A DNA stretch of 64,000 bases from Actinomadura citrea (GTDB lineage: Bacteria > Actinomycetota > Actinomycetes > Streptosporangiales > Streptosporangiaceae), in NCBI RefSeq assembly GCF_013409045.1, contig NZ_JACCBT010000001.1, positions 1,860,001 to 1,924,000 of the forward strand. The letters are read 5' to 3'. Of the stretch, positions 29,857 through 39,427 are shown piece after piece; within the stretch, counting starts at the first letter, position 1, and each line of letters begins with the position of its first letter. The notes under the pieces are model-generated. The model worked only from the letters and a program-made list of their open reading frames with translations. It was not told where the DNA came from and made no database searches. A program made the translations under genes and the position numbers.

Positions 29857-31656
29857 TCATGATCTCGGATCGAGGGAGCGGAGGCGGGCGAGGACGCCTT
29901 CGGTCTGCGGGGTCCGGAGGTCCTCGAAGATGGCGAGGGCGAGCAGCCAGCAGTCGCGGGCGGCGTCGGGGCGGGACATCTGCATGTGGGCGCGGCCGAG
30001 ATTGTAGAGGGTCTCGCCCTGGCCCGGACGGTCGCCGAACTCGCGGAAGACGTTCAGCGCCTTCTCGTAGTGGACGATGGCGGTGTGCAGGCGGCGCAGG
30101 CCGTGGTGGGCGTAGCCGAGGCCGTGCAGGGTCCAGCCGAGGGTCCGCCCGTCGGCCTCCAGTGCGATGCCGTGGGCCTGCTCGAAGTGGTCCAGGGACG
30201 AGCCGAAGTCGGCGAGCCCGGCGTAGGCGTAGCCGAGGGCCGTCAGCGCGCGTCCGGTGTTGCGGCGGTCGCCCACCGCGGCGGCCAGCAGCACCGACCG
30301 GCGGTGGTGGGCGACGGCCTCGCGGTACCGCTGGAGGCGGCGGCAGGCGTAGCCGAGCCCGTGCAGGGTCCACGCCTCGCCCCGCACGTCCCCGAGCCGG
30401 GAGAACACCTCGCACGCCGCGGTGAACAGTTCGACGGACTCCTCGAACCGCCATCGGCTCTGGCTGGCGTAGCCGAGGCCGCCGAGCACGTAGGCGATGC
30501 CGCGGTCGTCGCCGAGGAGGCGCGCGGACGCGAGACCGTTGCGGAGCGCCTCGCTCCGGTCGGTCCAGGGGCCGCGGAGGAAGAAGAACGTCCACAGGGC
30601 GAGCGGGAGCCGCCAGGCGATGTCGTGGTGGCCCTCGTCGGCGGCGGCGCGGGCGGCGGCGACCAGGTTGGGCCGCTCGGTCTCGCACCAGCGCCGGGCC
30701 TCGTCCGCGGAGGCGAAGCGGAGGGCGCGGCCCGGCTCGTCCGGCAGCGGCGGGGCGGTGATGCGGTCGGGGCACAGCAGGCGGCGCGCGTTGTCGGCGG
30801 TGCCGAGATACCAGGCGAGGACGCGGCGGACGGCGGCCGAGCGCTCCTGCGGCGCGAGCGCGGGGCCGGGGTCGCGGCCGGGATCGGGGGCGGGCACGCC
30901 GTACCGGCCCTCGCCGCGCTCCACCAGGCCGAGGTCGCCGAGCAGGAGCCGCGCCTCGGCGTCGGGGACGCCGATGAGGACGGCCGCGGCAGGGACGGAG
31001 ATCTCCGCGCCGGGGTGCAGGGCGAGCAGCCGGAGGGTCCGGGCACTGTCCGCATGCGGCCAGGAGTCCGGCAGCCGCATCCAGGCCTGCTCCCGGAGCT
31101 CCTTGACCGCGACCTGCGCGGGCCGGAACGCGGCCGCGCGGCACGCGGGGTTCTGCCGCACGACCTCCTCGAAGAACCAGCCGGAGGTGATCAGGGCGAG
31201 GACGCCGGGGGAGTCGCGCAGCGCGTCCTTGAGGGGGTCGGCGGCCAGCAGCCGGAACGCCTTGTTGATCGCGGTGCCGGCGACGCCGTGGTCGTCGTGG
31301 TGGATCTCGCCGGCGTGCACGGCGACGCGGACCCTGATGCGGGCGTCCGGCGGGGCGCCGCCGTTGTGCCGTGCCAGCAGGGCGGCCAGCCGCGCCGGGA
31401 ACGCGCCGGCCAGCAGCTCCTTCGGCACGTCCGGGCGGATGAGGATCATGGCCCCGTCGCCCCGGTCCTCGCAGTAGCAGGAGGCCGCGGGCACGCCGGA
31501 CTCGTCGAGGGCCCGCCGCAGGGCGCGGTATAAGCCCGCCCGCACGGCGAGCTGGTCCCCGTTCGTGCGGCGCCCGTAGCCCTCGACGTCCAGGCACAGG
31601 ATCGTCCGGTGCACCGCCGGGCCGGCGCCGCCTGCACAGTGCATTAGCTCATGCAT
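29857..31656 (-). CDS. Nucleotidyl-cyclase-like / winged helix / TPR protein
   Basis: About 599 residues from ATG 31656, chosen because AGGGGGTG lies just upstream; in-frame ATGs at 31686 and 31674 would add up to 10 residues. The N-terminal 200 residues resemble a class III nucleotidyl cyclase domain, with ILCLDVEGYGR, ERDGA-like EDRGDGAMI and VAVHAGEIHHDDHGVAGTAIN; both metal-binding Asp positions appear present. A region near 220-300 looks like the winged helix that follows the NTPase in AfsR/STAND regulators (GAEISVPAAAVLIGVPD), but no NTPase is present. From about 330 to the end there are tetratricopeptide repeats with HGLGYA-type cores. It is probably a cytoplasmic signalling or regulatory protein. 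Whether it makes a cyclic nucleotide is unknown. Confidence 0.7.
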   Translation of the reverse strand: MHELMHCAGGAGPAVHRTILCLDVEGYGRRTNGDQLAVRAGLYRALRRALDESGVPAASCYCEDRGDGAMILIRPDVPKELLAGAFPARLAALLARHNGGAPPDARIRVRVAVHAGEIHHDDHGVAGTAINKAFRLLAADPLKDALRDSPGVLALITSGWFFEEVVRQNPACRAAAFRPAQVAVKELREQAWMRLPDSWPHADSARTLRLLALHPGAEISVPAAAVLIGVPDAEARLLLGDLGLVERGEGRYGVPAPDPGRDPGPALAPQERSAAVRRVLAWYLGTADNARRLLCPDRITAPPLPDEPGRALRFASADEARRWCETERPNLVAAARAAADEGHHDIAWRLPLALWTFFFLRGPWTDRSEALRNGLASARLLGDDRGIAYVLGGLGYASQSRWRFEESVELFTAACEVFSRLGDVRGEAWTLHGLGYACRRLQRYREAVAHHRRSVLLAAAVGDRRNTGRALTALGYAYAGLADFGSSLDHFEQAHGIALEADGRTLGWTLHGLGYAHHGLRRLHTAIVHYEKALNVFREFGDRPGQGETLYNLGRAHMQMSRPDAARDCWLLALAIFEDLRTPQTEGVLARLRSLDPRS

Positions 31657-31679
31657 ATGCACCCCCTCATGCATGTGCA
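31648..31679. repeat. Two-copy 18-bp repeat with TGCATATGCA palindrome at the gene start
   Basis: CTCATGCATATGCA (31648) and CTCATGCATGTGCA (31666) differ at one base. The first contains the perfect palindrome TGCATATGCA. The pair overlaps the candidate start codons of the cyclase-like gene, so it could be an operator or simply code for a Met-His-Glu repeat. Confidence 0.5.
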
Positions 31680-31742
31680 GCAGCATGCTACGGCAAGATC
31701 AGCGCCTGTCGAAGCGCTTCAGCGGACCGGTCGGCGGTCGGA

Positions 31743-32489
31743 TCAGGCGGTCAGGAGATCCTTCAGCAGCCGGGTGCGGACGGCGTCGTCGTCGCCCTCC
31801 GGCGGATGCCAGGGGCAGGCGACGTCCAGGGCGGCCACGCGGCCGGTGGCCATGATCCGCCGGACGGACGCGACCACCGCGTCGTAGGACGGCCCGCCGC
31901 CGACGGGGAACTTCAGCCCGGGCATCTCGCCGGCGTCGATGACGTCCACGTCGATGTGCAGCAGCAGCGGGCCGGGGGGCAGCACCACGTCGTCGACCGG
32001 GCAGCGCCGGACCTGCGAGGACGCGAGGAACTCCGCCTCGGCCGGGTCGAGGTCGCGGGCGTCCACCAGGACGGCGCGGTCCTCCGGCAGCGTGCGCAGG
32101 CCCAGCCGGTCGGGGAGGAGCGCGGTGTCGGCGCCGAGGATCTGCCGGAGCGGCATCCCGCCGAGGTAGCCGGACGTCGAACTGTCCACCGTGTGGACGT
32201 CGCCGTGCGCGTCGAACCAGACGACGGAGGCGTCCACCCCGGCCTTCTGCACGCCCGCGAGGACGGCCTCGGCGGTCAGGCAGTCGCCCGACACCACGCG
32301 CGGCATCGAACCGCCGTCGATCTGGCGGGCGACCTCGGCGACGACCGGTTCGAACAGTGCCGCGACGCGCTGCCACACGTCGCCGTCGGGCAGGTCCGGC
32401 GTCACGGGGACGACATCGAGACCGGAAAGGGGGAAGGACGCGTCGGGGAGCCGTTCGTCCTGGTGGTAGGGGAGAAGCGTGACGTTCAT
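31743..32489 (-). CDS. Ureohydrolase (arginase/agmatinase/formiminoglutamase) family protein
   Basis: A 248-residue protein of the metal-dependent ureohydrolase fold. Visible metal motifs are WFDAHGD, matching DAHxD, and HIDVDVID. The first motif, normally GGDH, reads SGDCLT, so the ligand His is replaced by Cys. At 248 residues it is shorter than the usual 290-320. The substrate cannot be predicted, and the altered site may mean a changed metal or lost activity. A TACTGT box 6 bp before the ATG suggests a leaderless transcript. Confidence 0.75.
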   Translation of the reverse strand: MNVTLLPYHQDERLPDASFPLSGLDVVPVTPDLPDGDVWQRVAALFEPVVAEVARQIDGGSMPRVVSGDCLTAEAVLAGVQKAGVDASVVWFDAHGDVHTVDSSTSGYLGGMPLRQILGADTALLPDRLGLRTLPEDRAVLVDARDLDPAEAEFLASSQVRRCPVDDVVLPPGPLLLHIDVDVIDAGEMPGLKFPVGGGPSYDAVVASVRRIMATGRVAALDVACPWHPPEGDDDAVRTRLLKDLLTA

Positions 32490-32495
32490 GCGGAC

Positions 32496-32501
32496 ACAGT
32501 A
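32496..32501 (-). promoter_or_regulatory. Candidate -10 box for leaderless transcript
   Basis: TACTGT on the - strand, 6 bp before the ureohydrolase ATG, with no ribosome binding site between them. Confidence 0.4.
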
Positions 32502-32504
32502 GAA

Positions 32505-32534
32505 CGGTCCCGCCCGGTGCTCCGGGCGGGACCG
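32505..32534 (-). terminator. Terminator of the sdhCAB operon
   Basis: A perfect 13-bp stem with TGCT/AGCA loop, 17 bp after the sdhB stop, followed on the - strand by TTCT. It separates the sdh operon from the ureohydrolase gene. Confidence 0.8.
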
Positions 32535-32551
32535 AGAACGAGGGGCGGCGG

Positions 32552-33304
32552 TTACCGCTTCTTCCCGCCGGCGGTGGCCTTCAGGTAGTCGTGGTTCAGC
32601 CGGCCGATGACGTCCAGCGGGATGCCCTTCGGGCAGGCGACGGTGCACTCGCCGGTGTTGGTGCAGCCGCCGAAGCCCTCCTGGTCGTGGGTGTCCAGCA
32701 TGGACACGACGCGGTCCCAGCGTTCGGGCTGGCCCTGCGGCATCAGGCCGAGGTGGGTGACCTTGGCGCCGAGGAACAGGGCGGCCGAGCCGTTCGGGCA
32801 GGCCGCGACGCAGGCGCCGCAGCCGATGCACTCGGCGGCCTCGAACGCGCGGTCGGCGTCGGGCTTCGGGACGGGCGTCGCGTGCGCCTCCGGGGCGGTG
32901 CCGGTCGGCGCGGAGATGTAGCCGCCCGCCTGGATCATCCGGTCGAACGCCGACCGGTCGACGACCAGGTCCTTGACGACCGGGAACGCCCTGGCCCGCC
33001 ACGGCTCGATGTCGATGACCTCGCCGTCCTTGAACTTGCGCATGTGGAGCTGGCACGTGGTCGTGGCGCGCTCCGGGCCGTGCGGGGTGCCGTTGATGAC
33101 CAGCGAGCACATGCCGCAGATGCCCTCGCGGCAGTCGTGGTCGAACGCGACCGGCTCCTCGCCGGAGGCGATGAGCTTCTCGTTGAGGACGTCCAGCATC
33201 TCCAGGAACGAGGCGTCGGGGGAGACGTCGTCGAGCTTGTACTCGACCATCCCGCCCTTGTCCTGCGGGCCGCTCTGGCGCCAGACGCGCAGTGTGAGCT
33301 TCAT
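32552..33304 (-). CDS. sdhB: Succinate dehydrogenase iron-sulfur subunit
   Basis: A 250-residue electron-transfer subunit. The [2Fe-2S] ligands are in CREGICGMC plus a later TTCQL. The [4Fe-4S] and [3Fe-4S] ligands are in [12 protein letters not shown] and [14 protein letters not shown]. It passes electrons from the flavoprotein to the membrane subunit during succinate oxidation coupled to menaquinone reduction. The start overlaps the sdhA stop by one base (TAATG), showing translational coupling. It is the last gene of a three-gene operon. Confidence 0.95.
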   Translation of the reverse strand: MKLTLRVWRQSGPQDKGGMVEYKLDDVSPDASFLEMLDVLNEKLIASGEEPVAFDHDCREGICGMCSLVINGTPHGPERATTTCQLHMRKFKDGEVIDIEPWRARAFPVVKDLVVDRSAFDRMIQAGGYISAPTGTAPEAHATPVPKPDADRAFEAAECIGCGACVAACPNGSAALFLGAKVTHLGLMPQGQPERWDRVVSMLDTHDQEGFGGCTNTGECTVACPKGIPLDVIGRLNHDYLKATAGGKKR

Positions 33305-35241
33305 TACTTGTACGACCTCTGCGTGGGCTTGACGTAGTCGAAGTTGAGGGCCTCCTTGTGGAGGACGGGCTGCGCGTCCTCCCCGGCCCATTCCCAGGCG
33401 GCGACGTAGGCGAAGTTGTCGTCGTCGCGCTTGGCCTCGCCGTCCTCGTCCTGGCTCTCGGCCCGGAAGTGGCCGCCGCAGGACTCGGCGCGGTGCAGCG
33501 CGTCGACGACCATCAGCTCGGCCAGCTCGAAGAAGTCGGCGACGCGGCCCGCCTTCTCCAGCTGCTGGTTCAGCTCCTCGCCCCTGCCGGTGACCTTGAC
33601 GCGCGTCCAGAACTCCTCGCGCAGCGCCGGGATGAGGTCCAGCGCCTTGCGCAGCCCCTCCTCGGTGCGCTCCATGCCGCAGTACTCCCACATGATGTGG
33701 CCGAGCTCGCGGTGGAAGGAGTCGACGGTGCGGTCGCCGTCGATCGACAGCAGCCGCTCGATGCGCGTCCGCACCCGCTCCTCGGCCTCGCTGACCGCGG
33801 TCTCGGCGACCGGGGGGAGGCTGTTGCGGGCGATGTAGTCGCCGATGGTGTTCGGCAGGACGAAGTAGCCGTCCGCGAGGCCCTGCATCAGCGCGGAGGC
33901 GCCCAGCCGGTTCGCGCCGTGGTCGGAGAAGTTCGCCTCGCCGATGACGAACAGGCCCGGGATCGTGGACTCCAGGTCGTAGTCCACCCACAGGCCGCCC
34001 ATCGTGTAGTGGACGGCGGGGTAGATGCGCATCGGCGTGTCGTAGGGGTTCTCGCCGGTGATGCGCTCGTACATCTCGAAGAGGTTGCCGTACTTGGCCT
34101 CGACCTTGTCCCGGCCGAGGCGCGCGATCGCGTCGGCGAAGTCGAGGTAGACGCCGAGCCCGCCGGGGCCGACGCCGCGCCCCTCGTCGCAGACGTTCTT
34201 GGCGGCGCGGGAGGCGATGTCGCGCGGGACGAGGTTGCCGAAGGACGGGTAGATGCGCTCCAGGTAGTAGTCGCGCTCGTCCTCGGGGATGTCGTACGGC
34301 CTGCGGGTGTCGCCGGCCTTCTTCGGCACCCACACCCGGCCGTCGTTGCGCAGCGACTCCGACATCAGCGTCAGCTTCGACTGGTGGTCGCCGCTGACCG
34401 GGATGCACGTCGGGTGGATCTGGGTGTAGCAGGGGTTGGCGAACAGGGCGCCGTGCCGGTGGGCGCGCCAGGACGCGGTGACGTTCGAGCCCATCGCGTT
34501 CGTGGACAGGAAGTACACGTTGCCGTAGCCGCCGGAGGCCAGCACCACCGCGTCCGCCGTGTAGTGCTTGACCTCGCCGTTGATCAGGTTCCGGACGACG
34601 ACGCCGCGCGCCCGCCCGTCCTCCATGATCAGGTCGAGCATCTCGTGCCGCGGGTACAGCTCCACGTTCCCGGCGTCCACCTGCCGCATCAGCGCCTGGT
34701 AGGCGCCGAGGAGCAGCTGCTGGCCCGTCTGCCCCCGCGCGTAGAAGGTGCGGGAGACCTGCGTACCGCCGAAGGAGCGGTTGTCGAGCAGGCCGCCGTA
34801 CTCGCGGGCGAAGGGGACGCCCTGCGCGACGCACTGGTCGATGATCTGCCGGGAGATGTCGGCGAGCCGGTACACGTTGGACTCGCGGGACCGGAAGTCG
34901 CCGCCCTTGACCGTCTCGTAGAACAGCCGGTACACGCTGTCGCCGTCGTTGCGGTAGTTCTTGGCGGCGTTGATGCCGCCCTGCGCGGCGATCGAGTGGG
35001 CGCGGCGCGGGGAGTCCTGGAAGCAGAACTGCTGGACGTGGTAGCCGGCCTCGCCGAGGGTGGCGCCGGCCGATCCGCCGGCCAGCCCCGTGCCGATGAT
35101 GATGATCTTCTTCTTGCGCTTGTTGGCCGGGTTGACCTGCTTGGCCTCGAACTTGCGGGTCGTCCAGCGCTCCTCGATGGCGCCCGCCGGAGCCTTGGCG
35201 TCGGCGATCGGCTCGCCGGACTTGTAGAAGCCGTCTGTCAT
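33304..35241 (-). CDS. sdhA: Succinate dehydrogenase flavoprotein subunit
   Basis: A 645-residue catalytic subunit. The FAD-binding [10 protein letters not shown] lies near residue 50. [13 protein letters not shown] contains the His that carries covalent FAD in this family. [11 protein letters not shown] and [13 protein letters not shown] belong to the active site and FAD domain. The length and three-subunit arrangement match the trimeric type B succinate:quinone reductases rather than the four-subunit enzyme. It starts 4 bp after the sdhC stop. Confidence 0.95.
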   Translation of the reverse strand: MTDGFYKSGEPIADAKAPAGAIEERWTTRKFEAKQVNPANKRKKKIIIIGTGLAGGSAGATLGEAGYHVQQFCFQDSPRRAHSIAAQGGINAAKNYRNDGDSVYRLFYETVKGGDFRSRESNVYRLADISRQIIDQCVAQGVPFAREYGGLLDNRSFGGTQVSRTFYARGQTGQQLLLGAYQALMRQVDAGNVELYPRHEMLDLIMEDGRARGVVVRNLINGEVKHYTADAVVLASGGYGNVYFLSTNAMGSNVTASWRAHRHGALFANPCYTQIHPTCIPVSGDHQSKLTLMSESLRNDGRVWVPKKAGDTRRPYDIPEDERDYYLERIYPSFGNLVPRDIASRAAKNVCDEGRGVGPGGLGVYLDFADAIARLGRDKVEAKYGNLFEMYERITGENPYDTPMRIYPAVHYTMGGLWVDYDLESTIPGLFVIGEANFSDHGANRLGASALMQGLADGYFVLPNTIGDYIARNSLPPVAETAVSEAEERVRTRIERLLSIDGDRTVDSFHRELGHIMWEYCGMERTEEGLRKALDLIPALREEFWTRVKVTGRGEELNQQLEKAGRVADFFELAELMVVDALHRAESCGGHFRAESQDEDGEAKRDDDNFAYVAAWEWAGEDAQPVLHKEALNFDYVKPTQRSYK

Positions 35242-35245
35242 GGGA

Positions 35246-35944
35246 TCAGCTCACCCATCCGAACGTGATGGAGACGGGGACGGCGACGAAGCCGAGCGTG
35301 ACGAGCGCGGCGGTGGTCGCGGCGAGGCCCCTCAGGGCGTTGTGGCTGCGCGGGCTGCGGAGCCCCAGCGTCTGGAACGCGCTCCAGATGCCGTGGTTGA
35401 GGTGGAGGCCGACGAGCAGGACCGCGACGACGTACCAGACCGTGATGTACCAGCGGGACGGGTCGAAGTCGGCGACCATCCGCTGGTAGGGGGTGGCGTC
35501 GGCGCCCTTGGGGTTCACGACGAAGAACGTGAGGTCCAGCAGGTGCCAGATGATGTAGACGGCGATGATGACGCCGCCGTACCGCATGGTGCGGACGGCG
35601 TAGCCCTGCGCGTGCGACTTCTTCTTCGACTGGTACTTCACCGGACGCGCGTGCGCCGCGCGCTTGCCGAGCGACACCGCCGACCACATGTGCAGCACGA
35701 CCGAGGCGCCGAGCACCAGCTCGATGATCGTCAGCACCGTCCGGCGCGGCACCGCGGGCTCGCCCATCGTGCGCAGCCAGTGCGCGTAGTGGTTGAACTC
35801 CTCCGCGCCGAGGAAGATCTTCAGGTTCCCGATCATGTGCGCGACCAGGTACAGCACGAGGATGCCGCCGGTGACGGCCATCACGGCCTTCTTGCCGACG
35901 GTCGATCGGTAGATCGCAGGTATCGCTATAGCCACGACCTGCAC
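35246..35944 (-). CDS. sdhC: Succinate dehydrogenase cytochrome b subunit (type B, di-haem)
   Basis: A 232-residue membrane anchor with five hydrophobic segments, as expected for the single anchor subunit of type B enzymes. Candidate haem-ligand His residues occur in [24 protein letters not shown] and VGLHLNHG. It would carry electrons to menaquinone. The GTG at 35944 lacks a clear ribosome binding site; a GTG three codons in is an alternative. It is the first gene of sdhCAB, with the promoter expected in the 192 bp upstream. Confidence 0.92.
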   Translation of the reverse strand: MQVVAIAIPAIYRSTVGKKAVMAVTGGILVLYLVAHMIGNLKIFLGAEEFNHYAHWLRTMGEPAVPRRTVLTIIELVLGASVVLHMWSAVSLGKRAAHARPVKYQSKKKSHAQGYAVRTMRYGGVIIAVYIIWHLLDLTFFVVNPKGADATPYQRMVADFDPSRWYITVWYVVAVLLVGLHLNHGIWSAFQTLGLRSPRSHNALRGLAATTAALVTLGFVAVPVSITFGWVS

Positions 35945-36136
35945 GCTATGTCCGGTTCGGCGATTCTTTCCAAGTCATGAGCGCACTTGTGGCGATAGCC
36001 GCAGGCTATGAACACACGCCGCACGCGGCTTGTGTCCGTTCCGTGACACCGGTGCGCGTGAGGGACTTCACAGGGGGTGCGGGAACTCTGCCTGGGAGTG
36101 ACTCAGGCGACATTGACGGAGGTCAGGGGCTTGTGG

Positions 36137-37369
36137 TCAGCGCCCTGGCCGGTCCGTTTCGGCCTGCCGCGACAGCAGCAGCACGGCGAGGTCGTCGGTC
36201 AGGGCGTCGCCGTTGAGCCGCTCCACCTCGGCCACCAGCGCGTCGATCAGCGACCGTCCGGCCGCGCCCCGGGCGCGCGCGGTGCGGGCCAGGCCGACCA
36301 GGCCGTCGGTGCCGAGCCGGTCCGAGCCCTCGCCGATCCGGCCCTCGATCAGGCCGTCGGTGTAGAGCATCAGGCCCCAGGACTCGCCGAGATCGATCTC
36401 GGTGGTCGGCCACTCGGCGCCGGGCACCAGGCCGAGCGCCGGGCCGTGGGCGTAGTCGGGGAGCGCCGCGACCTCGCCGCCCGCTCCCGGCGCCCCGCGG
36501 AACAACAGCGGCGCGGGGTGGCCGGCGAGGTGCATCCGGGCGGTCCGCCGGGACGGCGCGATCGTGACCATGCAGAGGGTGGTGAAGATCTCCTCGCTGC
36601 GCCGCTCGTGCCCGAGGACGGTGTCCAGGGTGCCGAGCAGCTGCTCGCCGGTGTGCCCGGCCAGGACGAGCGTCCGCCACGCCATGCGGAGCTGGACGCC
36701 GAGGGCCGCCTCGTCGGGGCCGTGGCCGCAGACGTCCCCGATCACCAGGTGGACGGCGCCGCCCTCGGTCTGCACGGTGTCGTAGAAGTCGCCGCCGAGC
36801 AGCGCCCGCCGCCGGCCGGGCCGGTAGCGGGTGTGGTGACGCAGCGTCGGGTCCTCGATCAGCGGGACCGGCAGCAGGCCGCGCTCCAGCCGGGCGTTCT
36901 CGCGGCCGAGGATGCGGGCCTCGACGAGCCGCCGCTCGGTCTCCTCCGAGCGCTTGCGCTCTATGGCATAGCGGATCGCGCGGGCCAGCAGCGGCCCGTC
37001 GACCTCCTGCTTGACCAGGTAGTCCTCGGCGCCCGCGGCGACCGCCTGGACGCCGAGGCGGCCGTCGTCCAGGCCGGTCAGCACGACGACGGCGGCCGGG
37101 CCGGACAGCGCCAGCACCCGCCGCAGCCCCTCCAGCCGGTCGATGTCGGGCGTGGAGAGGTCGACGATGATGCACTGGGTGCGCCGCGTCAGCATGCGCC
37201 TCGCGGCGTCCAGGTCGCTCGCGACGGTGATCCCCGCGTCCAGGCCGCTGTCGGCGAGCATCTTCTCCACCATGAGCACGTCGGTGGGGTCGTCGTCGAT
37301 GAGGAGCAGCTCGATCCTGTCCTCGGTACCTGGCGTGAGGGGATGCGTCTGGTGACTGATGGTGCTCAC
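36137..37369 (-). CDS. Receiver - PP2C (SpoIIE-type) phosphatase response regulator
   Basis: A 410-residue protein from GTG 37369, preceded by GGAAG; a TTG 13 codons upstream is a weaker choice. The receiver domain is complete, with LLLIDDDPTD, the phosphorylatable Asp in CIIVDLSTPD, and the Lys in YLVKQEV. A short coiled linker (RKRSEETERRLVEAR) joins it to a SpoIIE-like PP2C domain with GGDFYDTV, IGDVCGHGPDEA, DGLIEGR and a final DDLAVL. It should dephosphorylate a serine phosphoprotein, typically an anti-sigma-factor antagonist, under control of an unlinked sensor kinase. No sigma, anti-sigma or kinase partner is adjacent. Confidence 0.9.
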   Translation of the reverse strand: MSTISHQTHPLTPGTEDRIELLLIDDDPTDVLMVEKMLADSGLDAGITVASDLDAARRMLTRRTQCIIVDLSTPDIDRLEGLRRVLALSGPAAVVVLTGLDDGRLGVQAVAAGAEDYLVKQEVDGPLLARAIRYAIERKRSEETERRLVEARILGRENARLERGLLPVPLIEDPTLRHHTRYRPGRRRALLGGDFYDTVQTEGGAVHLVIGDVCGHGPDEAALGVQLRMAWRTLVLAGHTGEQLLGTLDTVLGHERRSEEIFTTLCMVTIAPSRRTARMHLAGHPAPLLFRGAPGAGGEVAALPDYAHGPALGLVPGAEWPTTEIDLGESWGLMLYTDGLIEGRIGEGSDRLGTDGLVGLARTARARGAAGRSLIDALVAEVERLNGDALTDDLAVLLLSRQAETDRPGR

Positions 37370-37672
37370 AGGGCTTCCGGAATGTCGGGCTGGCGACGGC
37401 ACTGGCAACGACCGCGTCGTCCCGCTCGTCCCTGCGGTAGCGGGGAACGGTACGGGCCGCGCCGGGGCAGCGGCGTGGGCCTAGCCGCCATGTGTCCCGG
37501 CTCATGGAGCGGAGGAAGCATCGCTCCGTACGGTGACGACCTTAGCGTGTCCCAGCGTCCGGGCGCACCCCCCGAGCCCGCCTTTGTCGGTGTTTCCGGA
37601 CGGGCCGAAACCAGTTTCCGCTGCTGAAAAACCAGTCGTGCGCCAAGGGTTCCGCTGCATAACCTTCGTCGC
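37370..37672. other. Divergent intergenic region with GAAAC/GTTTC repeats
   Basis: 303 bp between the phosphatase gene and the ABC exporter operon. A perfect palindrome GAAAC-CA-GTTTC lies at 37607-37618, and a further GTTTC at 37592 forms a second inverted pair with the same GAAAC. This could be an operator for the exporter operon, whose GTG start is 55 bp downstream. No clear -35/-10 was found, and no gene. Confidence 0.4.
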
Positions 37673-39427
37673 GTGAAGCCGTTGCCGGTGAAAGATCCTG
37701 GCGGCCCCGACCACGTTGCGCGAGGGCGAACGACGTCCCTCGATCCCTGGAGCGCCTCCCGCGCCGATCGCGGATCCCCCGCGCGCTACCTGCTCTCGCT
37801 GCTGCGCGTCCAGTGGCGAAGCGTGACCGCGGGCGCCCTCCTCGGCGTGGCCTGGATGCTCAGCCAGGCCCTCATGCCCGCCGCGCTCGGCCGCGCCATC
37901 GGCGACGGCGTCGCGGCGCGGGACGAGGGCGCCCTCGTGACATGGGCCGCCGTCCTGCTCGGCCTCGGCGTGGCGCAGGCCGTGACGGGCGTGCTCCGGC
38001 ACCGGTGCGCCGTGTTCAACTGGCTTTCCGCCGCGTACCGGACCGTCCAGCTCGTCACCCGGCAGTCCACCCGCCTCGGCTCGACGCTGCCGAAGCGGCT
38101 GAGCGCCGGCGAGGTGGTGAGCGTCGGCCTCTCCGACGTGTCGCACATCGGCGACACCATCGACATCGTCGCGCGCGGGTCGGGCGCCGTGGTCGCGATC
38201 GTCGTCGTGGCCGGCATCCTGCTGTCGACGTCGCCGCCGCTCGGCCTGATCGTGCTGGTCGGCGTCCCGCTGATCCTGGTGGCCGCGGCGCCGCTGCTGC
38301 GCCCCTACCGCGAGCGGGAGCAGGCGCACCGCGAGCTGGTCGGCGAGCTGACCACGCACGCCACCGACCTGGTCGCGGGGCTGCGGGTGCTGCGGGGCAT
38401 CGGCGGCGAGGCGCTGTACTCCGGCCGCTACCGCGCCGAGTCGCAGCGGGTGCGCGGGGCGGGGGTGGCGGTCGCGCGGGCCGAGACGCGGATGAACGGC
38501 GCCGAGGTGCTGCTGCCCGGCCTGCTGATCGCGCTGGTCACCTGGGCCGGCGCCCGGTTCGCCGCGCGGGGGGAGATCGGCGTCGGCGAGCTGGTCGCGT
38601 TCTACGGGTACGCGGTGTTCCTGATCGTCCCGCTGAAGACCCTCGGCGAGGCCGCCAGCAAGATCACCAAGGGGCTGGTGGCGGCGGGCCGGGTCACCGC
38701 GCTGCTGCGGCTCGACCCCGAGCTGCCCGCCACCGGGACGGCCCGTCCGGCGGCGCACGCCGAGCTGGTCGACATCGCCTCGGGGCTGGTCGTGCGGCCG
38801 GGCCGGGTCACCGCGATCGCCGCGGCCGATCCGCGCGACGCGCAGGCCGTCGCCGACCGCCTCGGCCGGTACGAGAGCGGCGAGGTCGACTTCGGCGGCG
38901 TCCCGCTGCGCGCGGTCGAGGACGTCCGGAAGCGGATCCTGGTCGCGGTCAACGAGGACCGGCTGTTCTCCGGCCCGCTGGCCGAGTCGCTCGCGCCCGG
39001 CGCGGGCGAGGCCGTGCTCCGGGCGGCGGTCCGCGCCGCCTGCGCCGAGGACGTCGTCGACTCGGCCGGGCTCGACGCGCACGTGGCCGAGGCCGGACGG
39101 GAGTTCTCCGGCGGCCAGCAGCAGCGCCTCCGCCTGGCCAGGGCGCTCGCCGCCGACCCCGACGTCCTCGTCCTCGTGGAGCCGACCAGCGCGGTGGACG
39201 CGCACACCGAGGCGCGCATCGCCGGCAGGCTCGGCGAAGCGCGCGCGGGCCGCACCACCGTGGTGTGCACGACGAGCCCGCTGATGCTGGACCGCGCCGA
39301 CCACGTCGCCTTCGTCCGCGACGGCCTGGTCGTCGCGGAGGGGACCCACCGGGAACTGCTGGACGCCGAGCCGCGCTACGCGGCGACCGTCACCCGAGGC
39401 GAGACCGCGGAAAGGGCGGGAACGTGA
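37673..39427 (+). CDS. ABC exporter half-transporter with degenerate ATPase
   Basis: A 584-residue protein with membrane segments over about residues 55-335. In its ATPase region the Walker A loop is absent: the expected place reads AIAAADPRDAQAV, with no GxxxxGK. Walker B reads VLVLVEPTS, with Val for Asp. A full FSGGQQQR signature is retained. Paired with the next gene, whose Walker A is good but whose signature is changed, it would build one working and one dead ATP site. The next gene overlaps by GTGA. The substrate is unknown. Confidence 0.88.
   Translation: MKPLPVKDPGGPDHVARGRTTSLDPWSASRADRGSPARYLLSLLRVQWRSVTAGALLGVAWMLSQALMPAALGRAIGDGVAARDEGALVTWAAVLLGLGVAQAVTGVLRHRCAVFNWLSAAYRTVQLVTRQSTRLGSTLPKRLSAGEVVSVGLSDVSHIGDTIDIVARGSGAVVAIVVVAGILLSTSPPLGLIVLVGVPLILVAAAPLLRPYREREQAHRELVGELTTHATDLVAGLRVLRGIGGEALYSGRYRAESQRVRGAGVAVARAETRMNGAEVLLPGLLIALVTWAGARFAARGEIGVGELVAFYGYAVFLIVPLKTLGEAASKITKGLVAAGRVTALLRLDPELPATGTARPAAHAELVDIASGLVVRPGRVTAIAAADPRDAQAVADRLGRYESGEVDFGGVPLRAVEDVRKRILVAVNEDRLFSGPLAESLAPGAGEAVLRAAVRAACAEDVVDSAGLDAHVAEAGREFSGGQQQRLRLARALAADPDVLVLVEPTSAVDAHTEARIAGRLGEARAGRTTVVCTTSPLMLDRADHVAFVRDGLVVAEGTHRELLDAEPRYAATVTRGETAERAGT

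Noticed and set aside
36032..36049. GTGTC/GACAC inverted repeat between sdhC and the phosphatase gene
   Set aside because: Only 5-bp arms, no match to a known redox or sdh regulator site that I can defend, and likely by chance.
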